DNA from: Halorubrum sp.
Lineage (GTDB): Archaea; Halobacteriota; Halobacteria; Halobacteriales; Haloferacaceae
Length of the DNA stretch: 51,276 nucleotides
Direction: 5' to 3'
Assembly: GCA_028275105.1 (NCBI GenBank)
Contig: JAQCNI010000001.1
Span: 1 to 51,276, forward strand
Every line of letters starts with the position of its first letter. Position 1 is the first letter of the stretch. A program made the translations under genes and the position numbers. Below the pieces are notes generated by a model. That model saw only the letters and a list, made by a program, of their open reading frames with translations. It was not told the origin of the DNA and searched no databases. This document shows positions 17,666-26,183 of the stretch, piece after piece.

Positions 17666-17968
17666 CGTTCGAGGAGAAAGCCCCGCCGTTCAGGGCTGTC
17701 TCTTACCCACAAATCGAGTCGTTGCCGAACTCGAGGACCCCGAGCAAAAATCCCGATATCTACAGCTGTAACGCCCTTATGGAACGATTTTGCCGATCTC
17801 GTTTACCCGTATTCAGTAACCCACAACTGCCGAGATCACTGCCCGAATCACTCCTCACCTCGATCTTCCGATTATAGATTGGGCTCGACAGCGTCTGAAA
17901 CGTCTGTTTGAGACTCGGTGAACTTATGAGTAAGAGACAGCCCTTCAGGGCGGAGAGGATGTCAAACC
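17666..17968. mobile_element. Composite insertion in the methyltransferase gene: IS605-end-like remnant holding a 251-bp element
   Basis: Outside the 251-bp element, about 48 bases remain that are not methyltransferase: GAGGAGAAAGCCCCGCCG on the left and GGGCGGAGAGGATGTCAA on the right. Joined across the element they make a small hairpin (CCGCC, loop GTTCA, GGCGG). Such a hairpin followed by GAGGATGTCA is what I recall at the right ends of haloarchaeal IS200/IS605-type (TnpB-coding) elements and their small derivatives. The methyltransferase reading frame on both sides joins cleanly if the 303 bases are removed. The family assignment comes from memory of such ends and is inference. Confidence 0.5.
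17693..17943. mobile_element. 251-bp non-autonomous element with GGGCTGTCTCTTA ends
   Basis: The left end reads GGGCTGTCTCTTAC and the right end GTAAGAGACAGCCC, so the termini are inverted repeats: the outer 13 bases match exactly and the next base as well. TTCA stands directly before the left end (17689-17692) and directly after the right end (17944-17947), a likely 4-base target duplication. The interior is clearly less G+C-rich than its surroundings and has no gene. This is the layout of a MITE mobilised by a transposase encoded elsewhere. Confidence 0.78.
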
Positions 17969-18584
17969 CGGTACGCCGGACTCTACGGCCGGATGGCTGC
18001 CGGCATGCCGCTCGTCACCGAGGTTCGTGAACGCGTCGTCGACGCGCTCGGGCCCGGCTCCGGCGGGCCGGCTGGCGGAACGTCCACGTCGCCCGCGGGG
18101 ACGCGACGCGGTTACCGCTGGGTGTAGGCAGGCCGGCCGACGAAACACCCCCGGGCGAGGTCGATGCCGTCCTCGCGACGTTCGTGACCGGAATGCTCCC
18201 CGATCCCGCCGGGGCGGTCGACGACTGGTGTCGGCTGGTCGCCGACACGAACGCGGAACGCTCGGAACCCGGACCCATCACGGATCGGGCGAACCAAACG
18301 GGGCGGACGACCCGCGGACGGATCTGTGTCGCGGGGCTCGTCCGGCTCGCGACTCCGCCGACCGGTGACGGCGACCGCGACCGACCCGGGTCACCGGTCG
18401 ATCTGCTCGATAACCGTGCGCTCGTCGCCCACCGGCGCGTTCACGACCGCTGTTCGGACGCGACGACGACCCGGCACGTGGCCGGGTTCGTGTGGGTCAC
18501 CGCGGGGACGGTTGGACCGGAAACGACCGACGCGGAATCGGACCGAAGAGAACCGAACGGATCGGCGGGACCGGTCGATGAGGC

Positions 18585-19511
18585 TTAGTCGTCCGCGGGG
18601 GCCGGCGGCGAGGAGAGCCGGACGTCGCCCGCGCTGACGTCGAGTTCGTCGAGCGCGGTCTGGGCGGCGCGCTTTCCAGAGACCAACATCGCGCCGAACG
18701 TCGGCCCCATCCGGGGGAGACCGTAGGCCGTCGCGACCGCCATCCCGCTCGCGACCAGCCCGTCGTGGACGACGCCGGTGTGCTCGACGACAGCGTCCTC
18801 GCTCTCGCCGACCCACATCGAGTCGTGCCCCGGCGAGTCGTGGCCCGGCGCGCCGTACGCCTCGTCGCCCGTCGCGTCCATGCCGGTGTTGTGCTCCTTC
18901 GCATGGGCGATCCCGGGGGCGTCGAGCACGCCGCGCTCGTCGAGCTTGTTGATCGCGACCGCATCGTGACCGGTCGCATCGATGACGAGTTCGGACTCGA
19001 CCGCGATCGGATCGACGCAGGTGATCTCGCGGGGGAGCGCGTGGACCGGGGTCCAGTTCATCACGATGCCGCCGACGCGGTGGTCGTCGCGGACGACGAG
19101 GTCAGTGAACTCCGTCATGTTCTGAACCTTCGCCCCGGCGTCGCAGGCGGCCTTGATCAGCCCCGAGCACGCCTCGGGGCCGGAGGCGACGTACAGGTCT
19201 TCGACGCCGTCGGCCGGCTCGAAGTCGACGCCCAGATCCGACAGGATCTCCTGTGCCGGGTCACGGACGGTCACCTTGTTCATCAGGAAGCCGCCGAGCC
19301 AGAACCCGCCGCCGAGGTAGTTGTTCTTCTCGACTATCATCACCTTCACGCCGCGCTCGGCAAGCTCCTTGGCGGCCATCAGTCCGGAGGGGCCGCCCCC
19401 GACGACGATCGCCTCGGAGTCGGAGAACTCGAGGAACTCCTCCGTCCAGTCGCGGCCGATCGCACGCGTTACGTCCGCCTCACTCACGTCGCTGAATCCG
19501 TCGAAATCCAT
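18585..19511 (-). CDS. thi4: Thi4-type thiazole synthase (thiamine biosynthesis)
   Basis: Thi4 makes the thiazole phosphate of thiamine from NAD and glycine. The 308-residue protein has an N-terminal dinucleotide-binding fold ([20 protein letters not shown], residues about 33-52), then [14 protein letters not shown] and [12 protein letters not shown] Cys is present at position 165 ([12 protein letters not shown]); the Haloferax volcanii Thi4 is reported to need a conserved active-site Cys at that place, as in the yeast suicide enzyme, whereas many methanogen enzymes have His and use sulfide. The start ATG at 19511 lies next to an inverted repeat at 19515-19540 that may be its operator. ThiR, a predicted thiamine repressor, is encoded 8 kb away in this window. 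Confidence 0.93.
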   Translation of the reverse strand: MDFDGFSDVSEADVTRAIGRDWTEEFLEFSDSEAIVVGGGPSGLMAAKELAERGVKVMIVEKNNYLGGGFWLGGFLMNKVTVRDPAQEILSDLGVDFEPADGVEDLYVASGPEACSGLIKAACDAGAKVQNMTEFTDLVVRDDHRVGGIVMNWTPVHALPREITCVDPIAVESELVIDATGHDAVAINKLDERGVLDAPGIAHAKEHNTGMDATGDEAYGAPGHDSPGHDSMWVGESEDAVVEHTGVVHDGLVASGMAVATAYGLPRMGPTFGAMLVSGKRAAQTALDELDVSAGDVRLSSPPAPADD

Positions 19512-19514
19512 GAT

Positions 19515-19540
19515 ACAACTGTATGATATTACTTAGTTGT
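19515..19540 (-). promoter_or_regulatory. Inverted repeat over the thi4 start region, candidate operator
   Basis: ACAACT at 19515-19520 is mirrored by AGTTGT at 19535-19540 with 14 bases between, only three bases upstream of the thi4 ATG. The A/T-rich interior (TAATATCATAC on the coding strand) overlaps where the transcript would start. A repressor bound here would block transcription or its initiation. No binding data are available to me. Confidence 0.4.
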
Positions 19541-19682
19541 AATAGTGGTTACGGTCGAGTTCGTCCGACCCGCGGGCACGGATCCGCTCGGACCCCGTAT
19601 ACGCCCCACAGGCCCCGACATCTCTCGCGGGCCCTCGACGCCTCCCAGTCAGCGCGGGTTTCGGGCATCCACGACTCGCAGC

Positions 19683-19691
19683 CTTTTTATT
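19683..19691 (+). promoter_or_regulatory. TATA box of the L37Ae-rpoP operon
   Basis: CTTTTTATT lies about 26-34 bases before the ATG at 19717, the right place for a leaderless or near-leaderless ribosomal-protein operon. Confidence 0.5.
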
Positions 19692-19716
19692 CGCGCTGCC
19701 GGTAGTCGAGTGTACT

Positions 19717-19983
19717 ATGGCTGAGGACAAGGCTCGAAGCACCGGCAGTGCGGGCCGATTCGGAGCTCGGTACGGCCGCGTCGCCAGGAAACGAGTCAAG
19801 GATATCGAGGCGGAGATGCGTAACGCGACCGTCGACGGCGACGACGTCAAGCGCGTCGGGACCGGCATTTGGGTCAACGAGGAGACCGGCGAGACGTTCA
19901 CCGGCGGGGCCTACCGGCCGGAGACCCCCAGCGGACGGACGGTCCGCCGCTCCATCCGCGCCGCACTCGGCGACGAGGAATAA
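19717..19983 (+). CDS. rpl37ae: Ribosomal protein L37Ae, variant without the zinc ribbon cysteines
   Basis: This large-subunit protein of 88 residues is recognised by [15 protein letters not shown] at the start and [35 protein letters not shown] at the end. In the zinc-binding form each half of the central ribbon carries a C-x2-C pair. Here no Cys is present: the first pair is replaced by the region [12 protein letters not shown] and the second by VNEETGET. It is thus a C-minus version. The gene begins the operon with rpoP 10 bases downstream and the Pcc1 gene after that. Confidence 0.88.
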   Translation: MAEDKARSTGSAGRFGARYGRVARKRVKDIEAEMRNATVDGDDVKRVGTGIWVNEETGETFTGGAYRPETPSGRTVRRSIRAALGDEE

Positions 19984-19993
19984 CGGGGGACAG

Positions 19994-20128
19994 ATGAGTT
20001 ACAAGTGTTCCCGCTGTAAGCGCGACGTCACCCTCGACGAGTACGGCGGCGTCCGCTGCCCGTACTGCGGCCACCGGGTACTCCTGAAGGAGCGCGGCGG
20101 CGGGATCAAGGAAGTCGACGTCGAGTGA
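19994..20128 (+). CDS. rpoP: DNA-directed RNA polymerase subunit P (Rpb12 homologue)
   Basis: The 44-residue zinc-ribbon subunit of archaeal RNA polymerase holds the Rpo3/10/11 platform. It has the two Cys pairs [10 protein letters not shown] and [11 protein letters not shown], and ends [14 protein letters not shown], close to the family consensus. The ATG at 19994 (MSYKCSRC) is the normal start. It follows the L37Ae gene within 10 bases and is followed by the Pcc1 gene, a common archaeal order. Confidence 0.95.
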   Translation: MSYKCSRCKRDVTLDEYGGVRCPYCGHRVLLKERGGGIKEVDVE

Positions 20129-20144
20129 CGGACGCTCGTCGACC

Positions 20145-20435
20145 GTGCCCGACCGCGAGCACGAGGCAGTTCTCTCGTTCGAGTACCCCGGCGAGCCGCG
20201 GGCACGCGTCGTCGTCGCCGCGCTGGCCCCGGAGGTCGGCGACCTCGATGAGACGCGGTCGACCGCGGCCATCACCCGCGACGGCGACGTCGTCAGCGTC
20301 CGCGTCCTCGCCGACGATCTCGTCGCCCTCCGGGCCGCGGTCAACAGTTGGTCCCGACTGGTCACGGCCGCCGAGCGGACGAGTCGGCGGGGGTGTGCCG
20401 GTCCATCCGATACCGATCCGGCCTCCCGATACTGA
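20145..20435 (+). CDS. pcc1: KEOPS complex subunit Pcc1
   Basis: Pcc1 is the dimerising platform of the KEOPS complex, which makes t6A at position 37 of ANN-decoding tRNAs with Kae1, Bud32 and Cgi121. The 96-residue product has the beta-alpha fold signature: HEAVLSFEYPGEPRARVVVA, then EVGDLDETRSTAAITRDGD and VRVLADDLVALRAAVNSWSR. The GTG start at 20145 is used because the fold begins directly after it and no ATG fits. It is 16 bases downstream of rpoP, in the same operon. The C-terminal 15 residues look unconserved. Confidence 0.85.
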   Translation: MPDREHEAVLSFEYPGEPRARVVVAALAPEVGDLDETRSTAAITRDGDVVSVRVLADDLVALRAAVNSWSRLVTAAERTSRRGCAGPSDTDPASRY

Positions 20436-20538
20436 ACCCGTATCGGCCGTTTGACGCCCCATGCGGTCGATTTATGCGGCTATCGCTCGCCGGGGGAGAA
20501 GTCGGGGGTTTTTCCCTCCGGGCCGCTTCTTTTCGACC

Positions 20539-20940
20539 ATGCAAGGGAACATGCCGCCCGAGGCACAGGAGAAGATCGAGGAGCTTCAGGAGCTTCAAGA
20601 GACCGCCCAACAGGTCGCCCAGCAGAAGGAGCAGGCCCAGGCGGCGCTCAACGAGTCGAAGGCGGCCCTCGATGCGCTCGAGGACGTCGACGAGGACGCG
20701 AACATGTACCGCGAAATCGGCGAAGTGCTCGTCGAGACCGATCACGAGTCTGCCTACGACGACCTCGAGAACAAGGTCGACTCCCTCGAAGTCCGCGCCG
20801 AGCAGCTGGAAAAACAGGAGGAGCGCGTCCAAGGCCAGTTTGACGAACTTCAGGGCGAGCTCCAACAGATGCTTCAGGGCGGCGCTGGCGGCGGCGGCGG
20901 CCCGATGGGTCCGGGCGGTCCGGGCGCGGGCGGCGCGTAG
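20539..20940 (+). CDS. pfdB: Prefoldin subunit beta
   Basis: Prefoldin is a jellyfish-shaped alpha2-beta4 chaperone that hands unfolded proteins to the thermosome. This 133-residue beta subunit has two long coiled-coil helices ([20 protein letters not shown] and [20 protein letters not shown]) joined by the beta hairpin [14 protein letters not shown]. The C-terminus is a Gly/Pro-rich tail. The ATG at 20539 ([10 protein letters not shown]) is chosen since the upstream in-frame part is not helical. The stop codon abuts the start codon of the next gene, so translation is probably coupled. Confidence 0.93.
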   Translation: MQGNMPPEAQEKIEELQELQETAQQVAQQKEQAQAALNESKAALDALEDVDEDANMYREIGEVLVETDHESAYDDLENKVDSLEVRAEQLEKQEERVQGQFDELQGELQQMLQGGAGGGGGPMGPGGPGAGGA

Positions 20941-21264
20941 ATGCCCGACGAGGGGTTGGACGGGACTGGATCCGAGGAGACCGAGTCCGGGGGGGAGGCG
21001 TCACCCGCGGACCCGACCGACGAGGCGGTCGTTCACACCGCCGCCGAGGCGGCCGAAGGCGTCGTGTTCGCACACTACGACCAGTCGACCGTGACCGACC
21101 TTGACGTCACGGTCACCTTCGAGGACGGCGTCCTCGACGTGGACGTCTACCTGAACGCGCCCGGTCCCGACGACCCCGACACGACGCACCCCGATCCCGA
21201 GGCGGTCGCGGCGGAATCGGTCGACGCTGCCGGTGACGCGGTCGACGAACTGTTCGGGGAATAG
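20941..21264 (+). CDS. DUF3194-like acidic protein
   Basis: The 107-residue product starts directly after the pfdB stop codon. After an acidic lead (residues 1-30) it has one alpha/beta unit (DEAVVHTAAEAAEGVVFAHY, then VTDLDVTVTFEDGVLDVDVY) and a C-terminal helix (AESVDAAGDAVDELF). The position after prefoldin beta and this fold pattern match the DUF3194 family of archaea. Its function is unknown; the conserved gene neighbourhood suggests a link to protein folding. Confidence 0.75.
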   Translation: MPDEGLDGTGSEETESGGEASPADPTDEAVVHTAAEAAEGVVFAHYDQSTVTDLDVTVTFEDGVLDVDVYLNAPGPDDPDTTHPDPEAVAAESVDAAGDAVDELFGE

Positions 21265-21383
21265 CGACTCCGTCTCTCGCGGTTTCGCCGACGTCCCGCT
21301 CTCCACTACCGACTCCATTCCGTTCTACTACCCTCCAGTTCCCACGGTGCCATTCACCCGGCCCCGTGCGTCTCGGGGGCCAT

Positions 21384-23453
21384 TCACGTGAGAACGAAGA
21401 GGATCACGCTCACCGACAGCGCAAACAGGGTCACGGCCGCCGCCAGCGCCGCCCCGAGCGAGACCGCGGCGTTCGCCTGCGTCGCCAGGGTCTCGGTCCG
21501 GTCGTTCCCGAACACCGTGACCGTCGTGTGCTCCGTCCCGCCGCCGACGGCGACGGGGTCGAGGTCGGCCCGCGCCTCGGTGGCCACCGAAGCAACCGTG
21601 TCCGCGAGCGCGTCGCGATCGACCGCGGACCCGACGCGGTTGTCCGCCTCCGTCCGGTTGACGATGTGATTGTCGGTGGTCATGACCTCCGCGCGGTCGA
21701 TCCCCGTCGTTTCCCGGACGACGTCGAGGAGTTCCGCCCGGAGTCCGGGCACCATGTTGTTCCCATCGATCAGGACGTAGGCGGCCTCGACGCCGGCGAC
21801 GCGGGTGACCGCCACGCGGACGCCGAGCGGCCCGATCCCCTCGTCCGGCGTCCAGTCGGTCGAGTCCCAAGCGACGCCGAGTTCCGGCCGACCGCTCGGG
21901 GCGTTCGCGGCCGCCTCAGCGGCGTCGCTCGCGGCGGCGTACAGGTCGTACGAGCGTTTCGACCCCGGCGTCACGTGACCGAGGTCGGCCCCCGACAGCC
22001 CGGTGTGGCAGTTGTGGCCGTCGACGAGAAGGACGTCCTCGATCCCGTCGGTCCGGAACTCGGCCATCGCCGACTGGCCGACCGCAAAGTCGACGTCGTC
22101 GGCCGACCCCGGCGCGAACGTGGAGACCGCGAGTGCGGCGTCGCCGAACCGCTGAGTGAGCACCGTCGACTCGCCGGCGTCGACCGTCACCGGGGCCGTC
22201 GCCTCGCGGCGGAACGTCGCACGGTCAAGCGCGCGGTCGGCCGCATGGATGACGTCGTCGACTTCTCCCTCCGAGACGAGGTTGAAATCGTGGCCCGCGG
22301 TCGCATGCGGCGGGAATCCGAGCCCCTCGGTCGAGAGCGCGACGCGACGCGGGAGGTCGCCGCCGCCGATCTCGCCCAGCGGCCCCGGGTGGATCATCGG
22401 GAGGACGAACCGGGCCTTCTCCTCGCCGAGCCGATCCGGATCAATCGGGTCGTCGTTGCCGGTGGCGCCGCCGTTCCCGGTGGAGGCGCTCGCGGTTCCG
22501 CCATCCCCGACGACGTTCGCTCCGCTCTCGCCCGCGTTCTCTCCGTTCCCGCCGTCGACTCCGTCCTCGGCGCCGACTCCGTCCTCGGCGTCCTCAACGA
22601 TGCGGAAGGAGATCACCGATACGGGGACGACGGCCTCCTGTCCGAGTCGTTCGAAGAACCGCTCCAAGTCGCGCGACCCCTCGGCGGCGTACCCGATAAA
22701 CCCGCGGACGAAATCGAGCACGGAGACGTCGAGGCTCCGGCGCCACGGTCGGTCGATTCCGACGAGGAACCCCCAGACTGCGACGGCATAGAGGAGACAC
22801 AGCGCCCCCAACAGCAGGAAGTGGTCGAAGGTGACCGCATCGAAGATTGGCGGCCCGTGGTCGGAGCGCACGAGCCACGTGACGTACGCCTGATACGGGG
22901 TCCCTCCGTCGATGAGTAGGCGTGCGGTCCCGCTGTATACGAACAACAGGAGAGCGGCCACGCCGGTCTGGACGGCGGCCGGGATGCTGGCGATGGGCAG
23001 GGAGAGACGGGACACGGCGAGCACGGCGAGCAGCCGGATCGCGAACATCGAGGCCAACGCGACGACGAGCGCGTCGAAGACGAACCGCTGTGAGAGCCCG
23101 AACAGCGTCGCGACGACGCCGGCGACGAGGAGGACGACGACGACGAACAGCTCACAACACAGCGCCAGCAACGCCGACCGGTCGTTCGTGAGGCTCCCCC
23201 CGAGCGCGCGGTCTATCGGCGTAGTCACGAGCGCCGCGACGACGGTCGGCGCGCCGAGGAACACGATTCCCTGCCAAGCGTCCTGGCCGACGAGGAGGAC
23301 CGGATACGTCGATCCCATCGTTAGCTCGGCGTCGAACACCCCGATGCCGGTCAACCCACCGAGGAGAACCGCGAACGCGAGCGTTCGCGGCCAGCGCGGG
23401 GCTTGGAAGATGAAGCGGGACAGGCCGGCGAGGTGTCCCTGTGTCGCGGTCAC
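21384..23453 (-). CDS. DUF2070 family membrane protein
   Basis: The 689-residue protein has an N-terminal block of about seven membrane helices (from PRTLAFAVLLGGLTGIGVF to FLLLGALCLLYAVAVWGFLV), a soluble part of some 400 residues and one C-terminal helix (AAVTLFALSVSVILFVLT). The soluble part contains conserved segments such as FVLPMIHPGPLGEIGGGDLP, VLLVDGHNCHTG and MTTDNHIVNR; the His-rich and Asp-rich pattern suggests a metal-dependent enzyme. A low-complexity Gly/Asp/Asn/Ala insert breaks it near residues 300-345. DUF2070 proteins are widespread in archaea but have no established reaction. Confidence 0.85.
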   Translation of the reverse strand: MTATQGHLAGLSRFIFQAPRWPRTLAFAVLLGGLTGIGVFDAELTMGSTYPVLLVGQDAWQGIVFLGAPTVVAALVTTPIDRALGGSLTNDRSALLALCCELFVVVVLLVAGVVATLFGLSQRFVFDALVVALASMFAIRLLAVLAVSRLSLPIASIPAAVQTGVAALLLFVYSGTARLLIDGGTPYQAYVTWLVRSDHGPPIFDAVTFDHFLLLGALCLLYAVAVWGFLVGIDRPWRRSLDVSVLDFVRGFIGYAAEGSRDLERFFERLGQEAVVPVSVISFRIVEDAEDGVGAEDGVDGGNGENAGESGANVVGDGGTASASTGNGGATGNDDPIDPDRLGEEKARFVLPMIHPGPLGEIGGGDLPRRVALSTEGLGFPPHATAGHDFNLVSEGEVDDVIHAADRALDRATFRREATAPVTVDAGESTVLTQRFGDAALAVSTFAPGSADDVDFAVGQSAMAEFRTDGIEDVLLVDGHNCHTGLSGADLGHVTPGSKRSYDLYAAASDAAEAAANAPSGRPELGVAWDSTDWTPDEGIGPLGVRVAVTRVAGVEAAYVLIDGNNMVPGLRAELLDVVRETTGIDRAEVMTTDNHIVNRTEADNRVGSAVDRDALADTVASVATEARADLDPVAVGGGTEHTTVTVFGNDRTETLATQANAAVSLGAALAAAVTLFALSVSVILFVLT

Positions 23454-23523
23454 GACCGGCCCATTCGCCGCCGACCGGTAAAAGTACCACTGTCGTCTCC
23501 CGACGACGGCCGTCGTCGATCGA

Positions 23524-24078
23524 CTATGGAGACTCGCACGCCGCGGCGAAGTTCTCGAACACCGCCTCCCCCTCCGCGGTGTGGGCGACTTCCGGGTGCC
23601 ACTGGACGCCGTACAGGTCGGCCTCGACGTTCGACATCGCCTCGATCCCGCAGACGTCGGAGGTTGCGGTCCGAACGAACCCGTCGGGCAGCCGCTTCAC
23701 CTCGTCGGCGTGGGACGCCCAGACTCGGGTCTCGGGCGCGAGCGAACCGACCAAGGGGTCGCCGTCGTCGACGATCTCCACGTCGATGTCGGCGTACCCG
23801 CCGTAGTCGCCGCCGTCGACGCGGCCGTCGAGCTCGTCGGCGATCACCTGCATGCCGAGACAGATCCCGAACACGGGGATATCGAGGTCGAGGTACTCGC
23901 GGGCCCGCCCGATCCGGTCCATGTCGGGACCACCCGAGAGAACGACGCCGTCCGCGTCGACCTCGGCGGGCGGCGTGTCGGCGTCGAGGATCTCCGTGTC
24001 GATACCCATGTCCCGAAGCGCGCGGCGCTCTAGATGCGTGAACTGGCCGTGGAGGTCGAGGACGACGATGCGCGTCAT
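23524..24078 (-). CDS. guaAA: GMP synthase glutamine amidotransferase subunit
   Basis: In archaea GMP synthase is two proteins; this is the class I amidotransferase that releases ammonia from glutamine for the conversion of XMP to GMP by the synthetase subunit. The 184-residue chain shows VLDLHGQFTHL, the oxyanion strand SGGPDMDR, the nucleophile elbow FGICLGMQ with the catalytic Cys, and VQWHPEVAHT with the catalytic His and Glu. I use the ATG at 24078; an ATG three codons earlier would also work. The synthetase subunit is not in the window. Confidence 0.9.
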   Translation of the reverse strand: MTRIVVLDLHGQFTHLERRALRDMGIDTEILDADTPPAEVDADGVVLSGGPDMDRIGRAREYLDLDIPVFGICLGMQVIADELDGRVDGGDYGGYADIDVEIVDDGDPLVGSLAPETRVWASHADEVKRLPDGFVRTATSDVCGIEAMSNVEADLYGVQWHPEVAHTAEGEAVFENFAAACESP

Positions 24079-24208
24079 GGGGTTCATCCGCGGGGACGGC
24101 AGAAAAACGGCTCGGAACCGACGCAGGTTCATGGCGATCTGCGGCCCATACTCGGTGCGTTCGATCCGGAGACGTGGATCGACCTGCGCGACGAGGGGGC
24201 GGTGCCCG

Positions 24209-25774
24209 CTATCGGTCCGCCACCGGGTCGCGCTTGGTAAACTCCCGGAGGAGGACCGTCGCGTACGAGCCGCTCGGGAGCGCGAACGAGACGATCGGGT
24301 CGCCGTCGGCGAACCGGACGTCGAGGTCGGTCCGAAGGAGGATCGCCCGCCGCGTGCCGGTCGACCCGAACTCCCCGGGCAGGTCGAAGTCCGCGGGGTC
24401 GACGCCCGCGTCGTCGAGGACCCCCCGCTCGATCGCGCCCGGTTCGCCGTCCGCGAGCGTCGTATCGGTCCCGACGAGCGGGGCGGTGACGAACGCCCGA
24501 CCGCGGGCACAGTGACGCTCCATCACGTCAACGCGGTCGGCGGTTACCCGCTGTTCGCGGTCGGGGTCCGGCGCGTAGAGCCCCTCGGGGGCGTCGCCGT
24601 CGGCGAAACACGCCACGTCGCCGGCGACGGGACGGTCGAACGGGAGCCCCCGGCTGAGGCGCTCGCTCAGCACCCGATTGAACAGGAGGGACTGAGCGGC
24701 GTTGACGAACAGCCGCTGGAGGTTCGACGGGACCGCCTCCAGCGCGTGGACCCAGTCCGGGTCGTCGGGCGGGGCGGCCGGGTCGACGTCACGCTCCGCG
24801 AGCCGGGAGAGCATCCCGCGCTCGAACCGGAGCTTCCGCGGCATCGCGTCGAGGCAGGCGCGCCAGTCGTCGTCGCCGGTGCCGTCCGGGGTGCCGATCC
24901 CGGTGTCCGCGATATCGCCATCGGCGCCCTCTGCGGTGGCGCCCCCGGCAGTGACGCCGAACGCTTCGTCGACGCGGTCGCGTCCCGTCCGGGTATCCGC
25001 CGGTTCGGCGGCGGCGGGGTTGCCGGCGTACAGCCGGACCGCCTCGCGCGGGTCGCCGCGAACGAGCGCGAGTCCGACGCGGCCGGTGACCGGCCGCTTG
25101 CTCCCGAACCGCTGCTGGCCGAAGTAGTTGGGGACGCCGACCGGGGCGTCTTCGGTATGGGGGTCGCCGCCGCCGAACGCGCGGAGGTCGTCGACCACGG
25201 CGGCAACCCGCTCGGCGGCAGTGTCGGGACCCGCGTCGGCGGCGTCGGGACCCGCGTCGACGGTATCGGGACCCGCGTCGCCGTCGGCGACATCCGCGAG
25301 CGCGTCCGCAACCCGGATCTCGAAGGCGTTGCCGGCGAGGTCGCCGAACTCGAGCCCGCGCCCGGCCCGGCCCAGGGGTTCGATCTCGACGCCGCGGATC
25401 TCGGGACGGTCGGCCGGGTCGACCCCGCGGAGCGTGAACAGCTGCGTGGTCACTGCGCGTTTGTCCTTAGTGCCGGCCCACGAGACGCGCTCGCGGCTGA
25501 TCCCCAACGCGTCCGAGACCCGGCGCGCGAAGTCGTTCGTGTCCCAGTTCCGGAGGGTAACGCGGACCACGAGCTCCGGATAGCTCCCCGTGTCGGCCCC
25601 GAGCGGCTCCGGATCAAACGCCTCCAGCTCGGTGACGCGGAAGTCCTCGGGGTGCTCGCGGAGCCGGCCCCCGATCCCGTCCGCATCGCTGACGTAGTAG
25701 TCGATCCCGACCGCGCGCTCGATGGGGTGTGCCTCGCGGAGCGCGTGGGGGATCGGGTCGTCGTGATCGACCAT
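24209..25774 (-). CDS. truD: tRNA pseudouridine(13) synthase TruD
   Basis: TruD makes pseudouridine 13 in tRNA. The family signatures are [11 protein letters not shown] at the N-terminus, [13 protein letters not shown] with the catalytic Asp, GNAFEIRV, and NYFGQQRFG. The enzyme is 521 residues, longer than usual, partly because of acidic inserts. One insert is a three-fold 21-base tandem repeat (25221-25283) coding AGPD units; another (residues near 275-300) is Gly/Ala/Asp-rich. The ATG at 25774 immediately follows the pth2 stop codon, so the two form an operon in the order pth2-truD. Confidence 0.92.
   Translation of the reverse strand: MVDHDDPIPHALREAHPIERAVGIDYYVSDADGIGGRLREHPEDFRVTELEAFDPEPLGADTGSYPELVVRVTLRNWDTNDFARRVSDALGISRERVSWAGTKDKRAVTTQLFTLRGVDPADRPEIRGVEIEPLGRAGRGLEFGDLAGNAFEIRVADALADVADGDAGPDTVDAGPDAADAGPDTAAERVAAVVDDLRAFGGGDPHTEDAPVGVPNYFGQQRFGSKRPVTGRVGLALVRGDPREAVRLYAGNPAAAEPADTRTGRDRVDEAFGVTAGGATAEGADGDIADTGIGTPDGTGDDDWRACLDAMPRKLRFERGMLSRLAERDVDPAAPPDDPDWVHALEAVPSNLQRLFVNAAQSLLFNRVLSERLSRGLPFDRPVAGDVACFADGDAPEGLYAPDPDREQRVTADRVDVMERHCARGRAFVTAPLVGTDTTLADGEPGAIERGVLDDAGVDPADFDLPGEFGSTGTRRAILLRTDLDVRFADGDPIVSFALPSGSYATVLLREFTKRDPVADR
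25221..25283. repeat. In-frame 21-bp tandem repeat, three units, in truD
   Basis: Three consecutive 21-base units share the core TCGGGACCCGCGTC and differ at a few positions. They encode three 7-residue acidic repeats with the core AGPD in TruD. The insert does not shift the frame, which fits replication slippage in a surface loop. Confidence 0.85.
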
Positions 25775-26113
25775 TCAGTACAGCGGGAGGTCCCCGGTGA
25801 CACGGTCGACGAGTTCGTCCCGGGCGGGCCCGACCGCGAGCGTCGTCACCGTTCCGGGGTCCAGTTCGGTGTGGCCGGCGTCCCGGATGACCGCGTACGG
25901 GAGCCCCTCGGTGTCGGCCTTGTCGGCCAGTTCGAAGAGTTGTCCCTCGGCGTCGGCGCCGAGGACGACCTTCTTCTGTCCCTCGCCCTTCCACTCCGTT
26001 CGGGCCCGCCGCCCCGTGTCCTCGTACGCCGAAAGCGACGCGTGTGCGACCTGCGCCGCGAGTTTCCCCTCACCCATCCCGAGATCGCGGCGCGCGACGA
26101 TCGCCTGTTTCAT
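25775..26113 (-). CDS. pth2: Peptidyl-tRNA hydrolase, archaeal Pth2 type
   Basis: Pth2 recycles peptidyl-tRNA released by stalled ribosomes. The 112-residue protein matches the family along its length: [52 protein letters not shown] and the C-terminal [18 protein letters not shown]. The start at 26113 gives the standard N-terminus; the longer frame upstream is unrelated. It is the first gene of the pth2-truD operon, divergent from the AIM24-like gene. Confidence 0.94.
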   Translation of the reverse strand: MKQAIVARRDLGMGEGKLAAQVAHASLSAYEDTGRRARTEWKGEGQKKVVLGADAEGQLFELADKADTEGLPYAVIRDAGHTELDPGTVTTLAVGPARDELVDRVTGDLPLY

Positions 26114-26183
26114 ACCGACCGTGACCGCCGCCGCGGGTATAGCTCTGTTCTCTCGGTCTCGATTAGGCGGCTCGTGGCCCTTC

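Larger units (their letters stand above)
17633..18588 (+). pseudogene. Broken class I SAM-dependent methyltransferase gene
   Basis: The start ATG at 17633 reads MTGRRAARFYR. The frame resumes after an insertion at 17969 as RYAGLYGRMAAGMPLVTEV, which together give the usual N-terminus of small SAM-dependent methyltransferases. Near 18060 an internal deletion with a frameshift has removed the glycine-rich SAM-binding motif I. The frame then continues as RAGWRNVHVARGDATRLPL (18064 on), EVDAVLATFVTGMLPDP, a damaged middle part, LLDNRALVAHRRVHDRCSD and GFVWVTAGTV near the end. The parts are in order and colinear with the family. Three lesions make it non-functional. The original substrate is unknown. 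Confidence 0.72.

Noticed and set aside
19512..19716. TPP riboswitch upstream of thi4
   Set aside because: The leader would be only a few bases long, and the conserved CUGAGA-type core of TPP riboswitches is not seen on the coding strand.
21366..22919. 517-residue plus-strand reading frame
   Set aside because: Antisense to the DUF2070 gene; its Arg/Asp/Val-rich composition is typical of a shadow.
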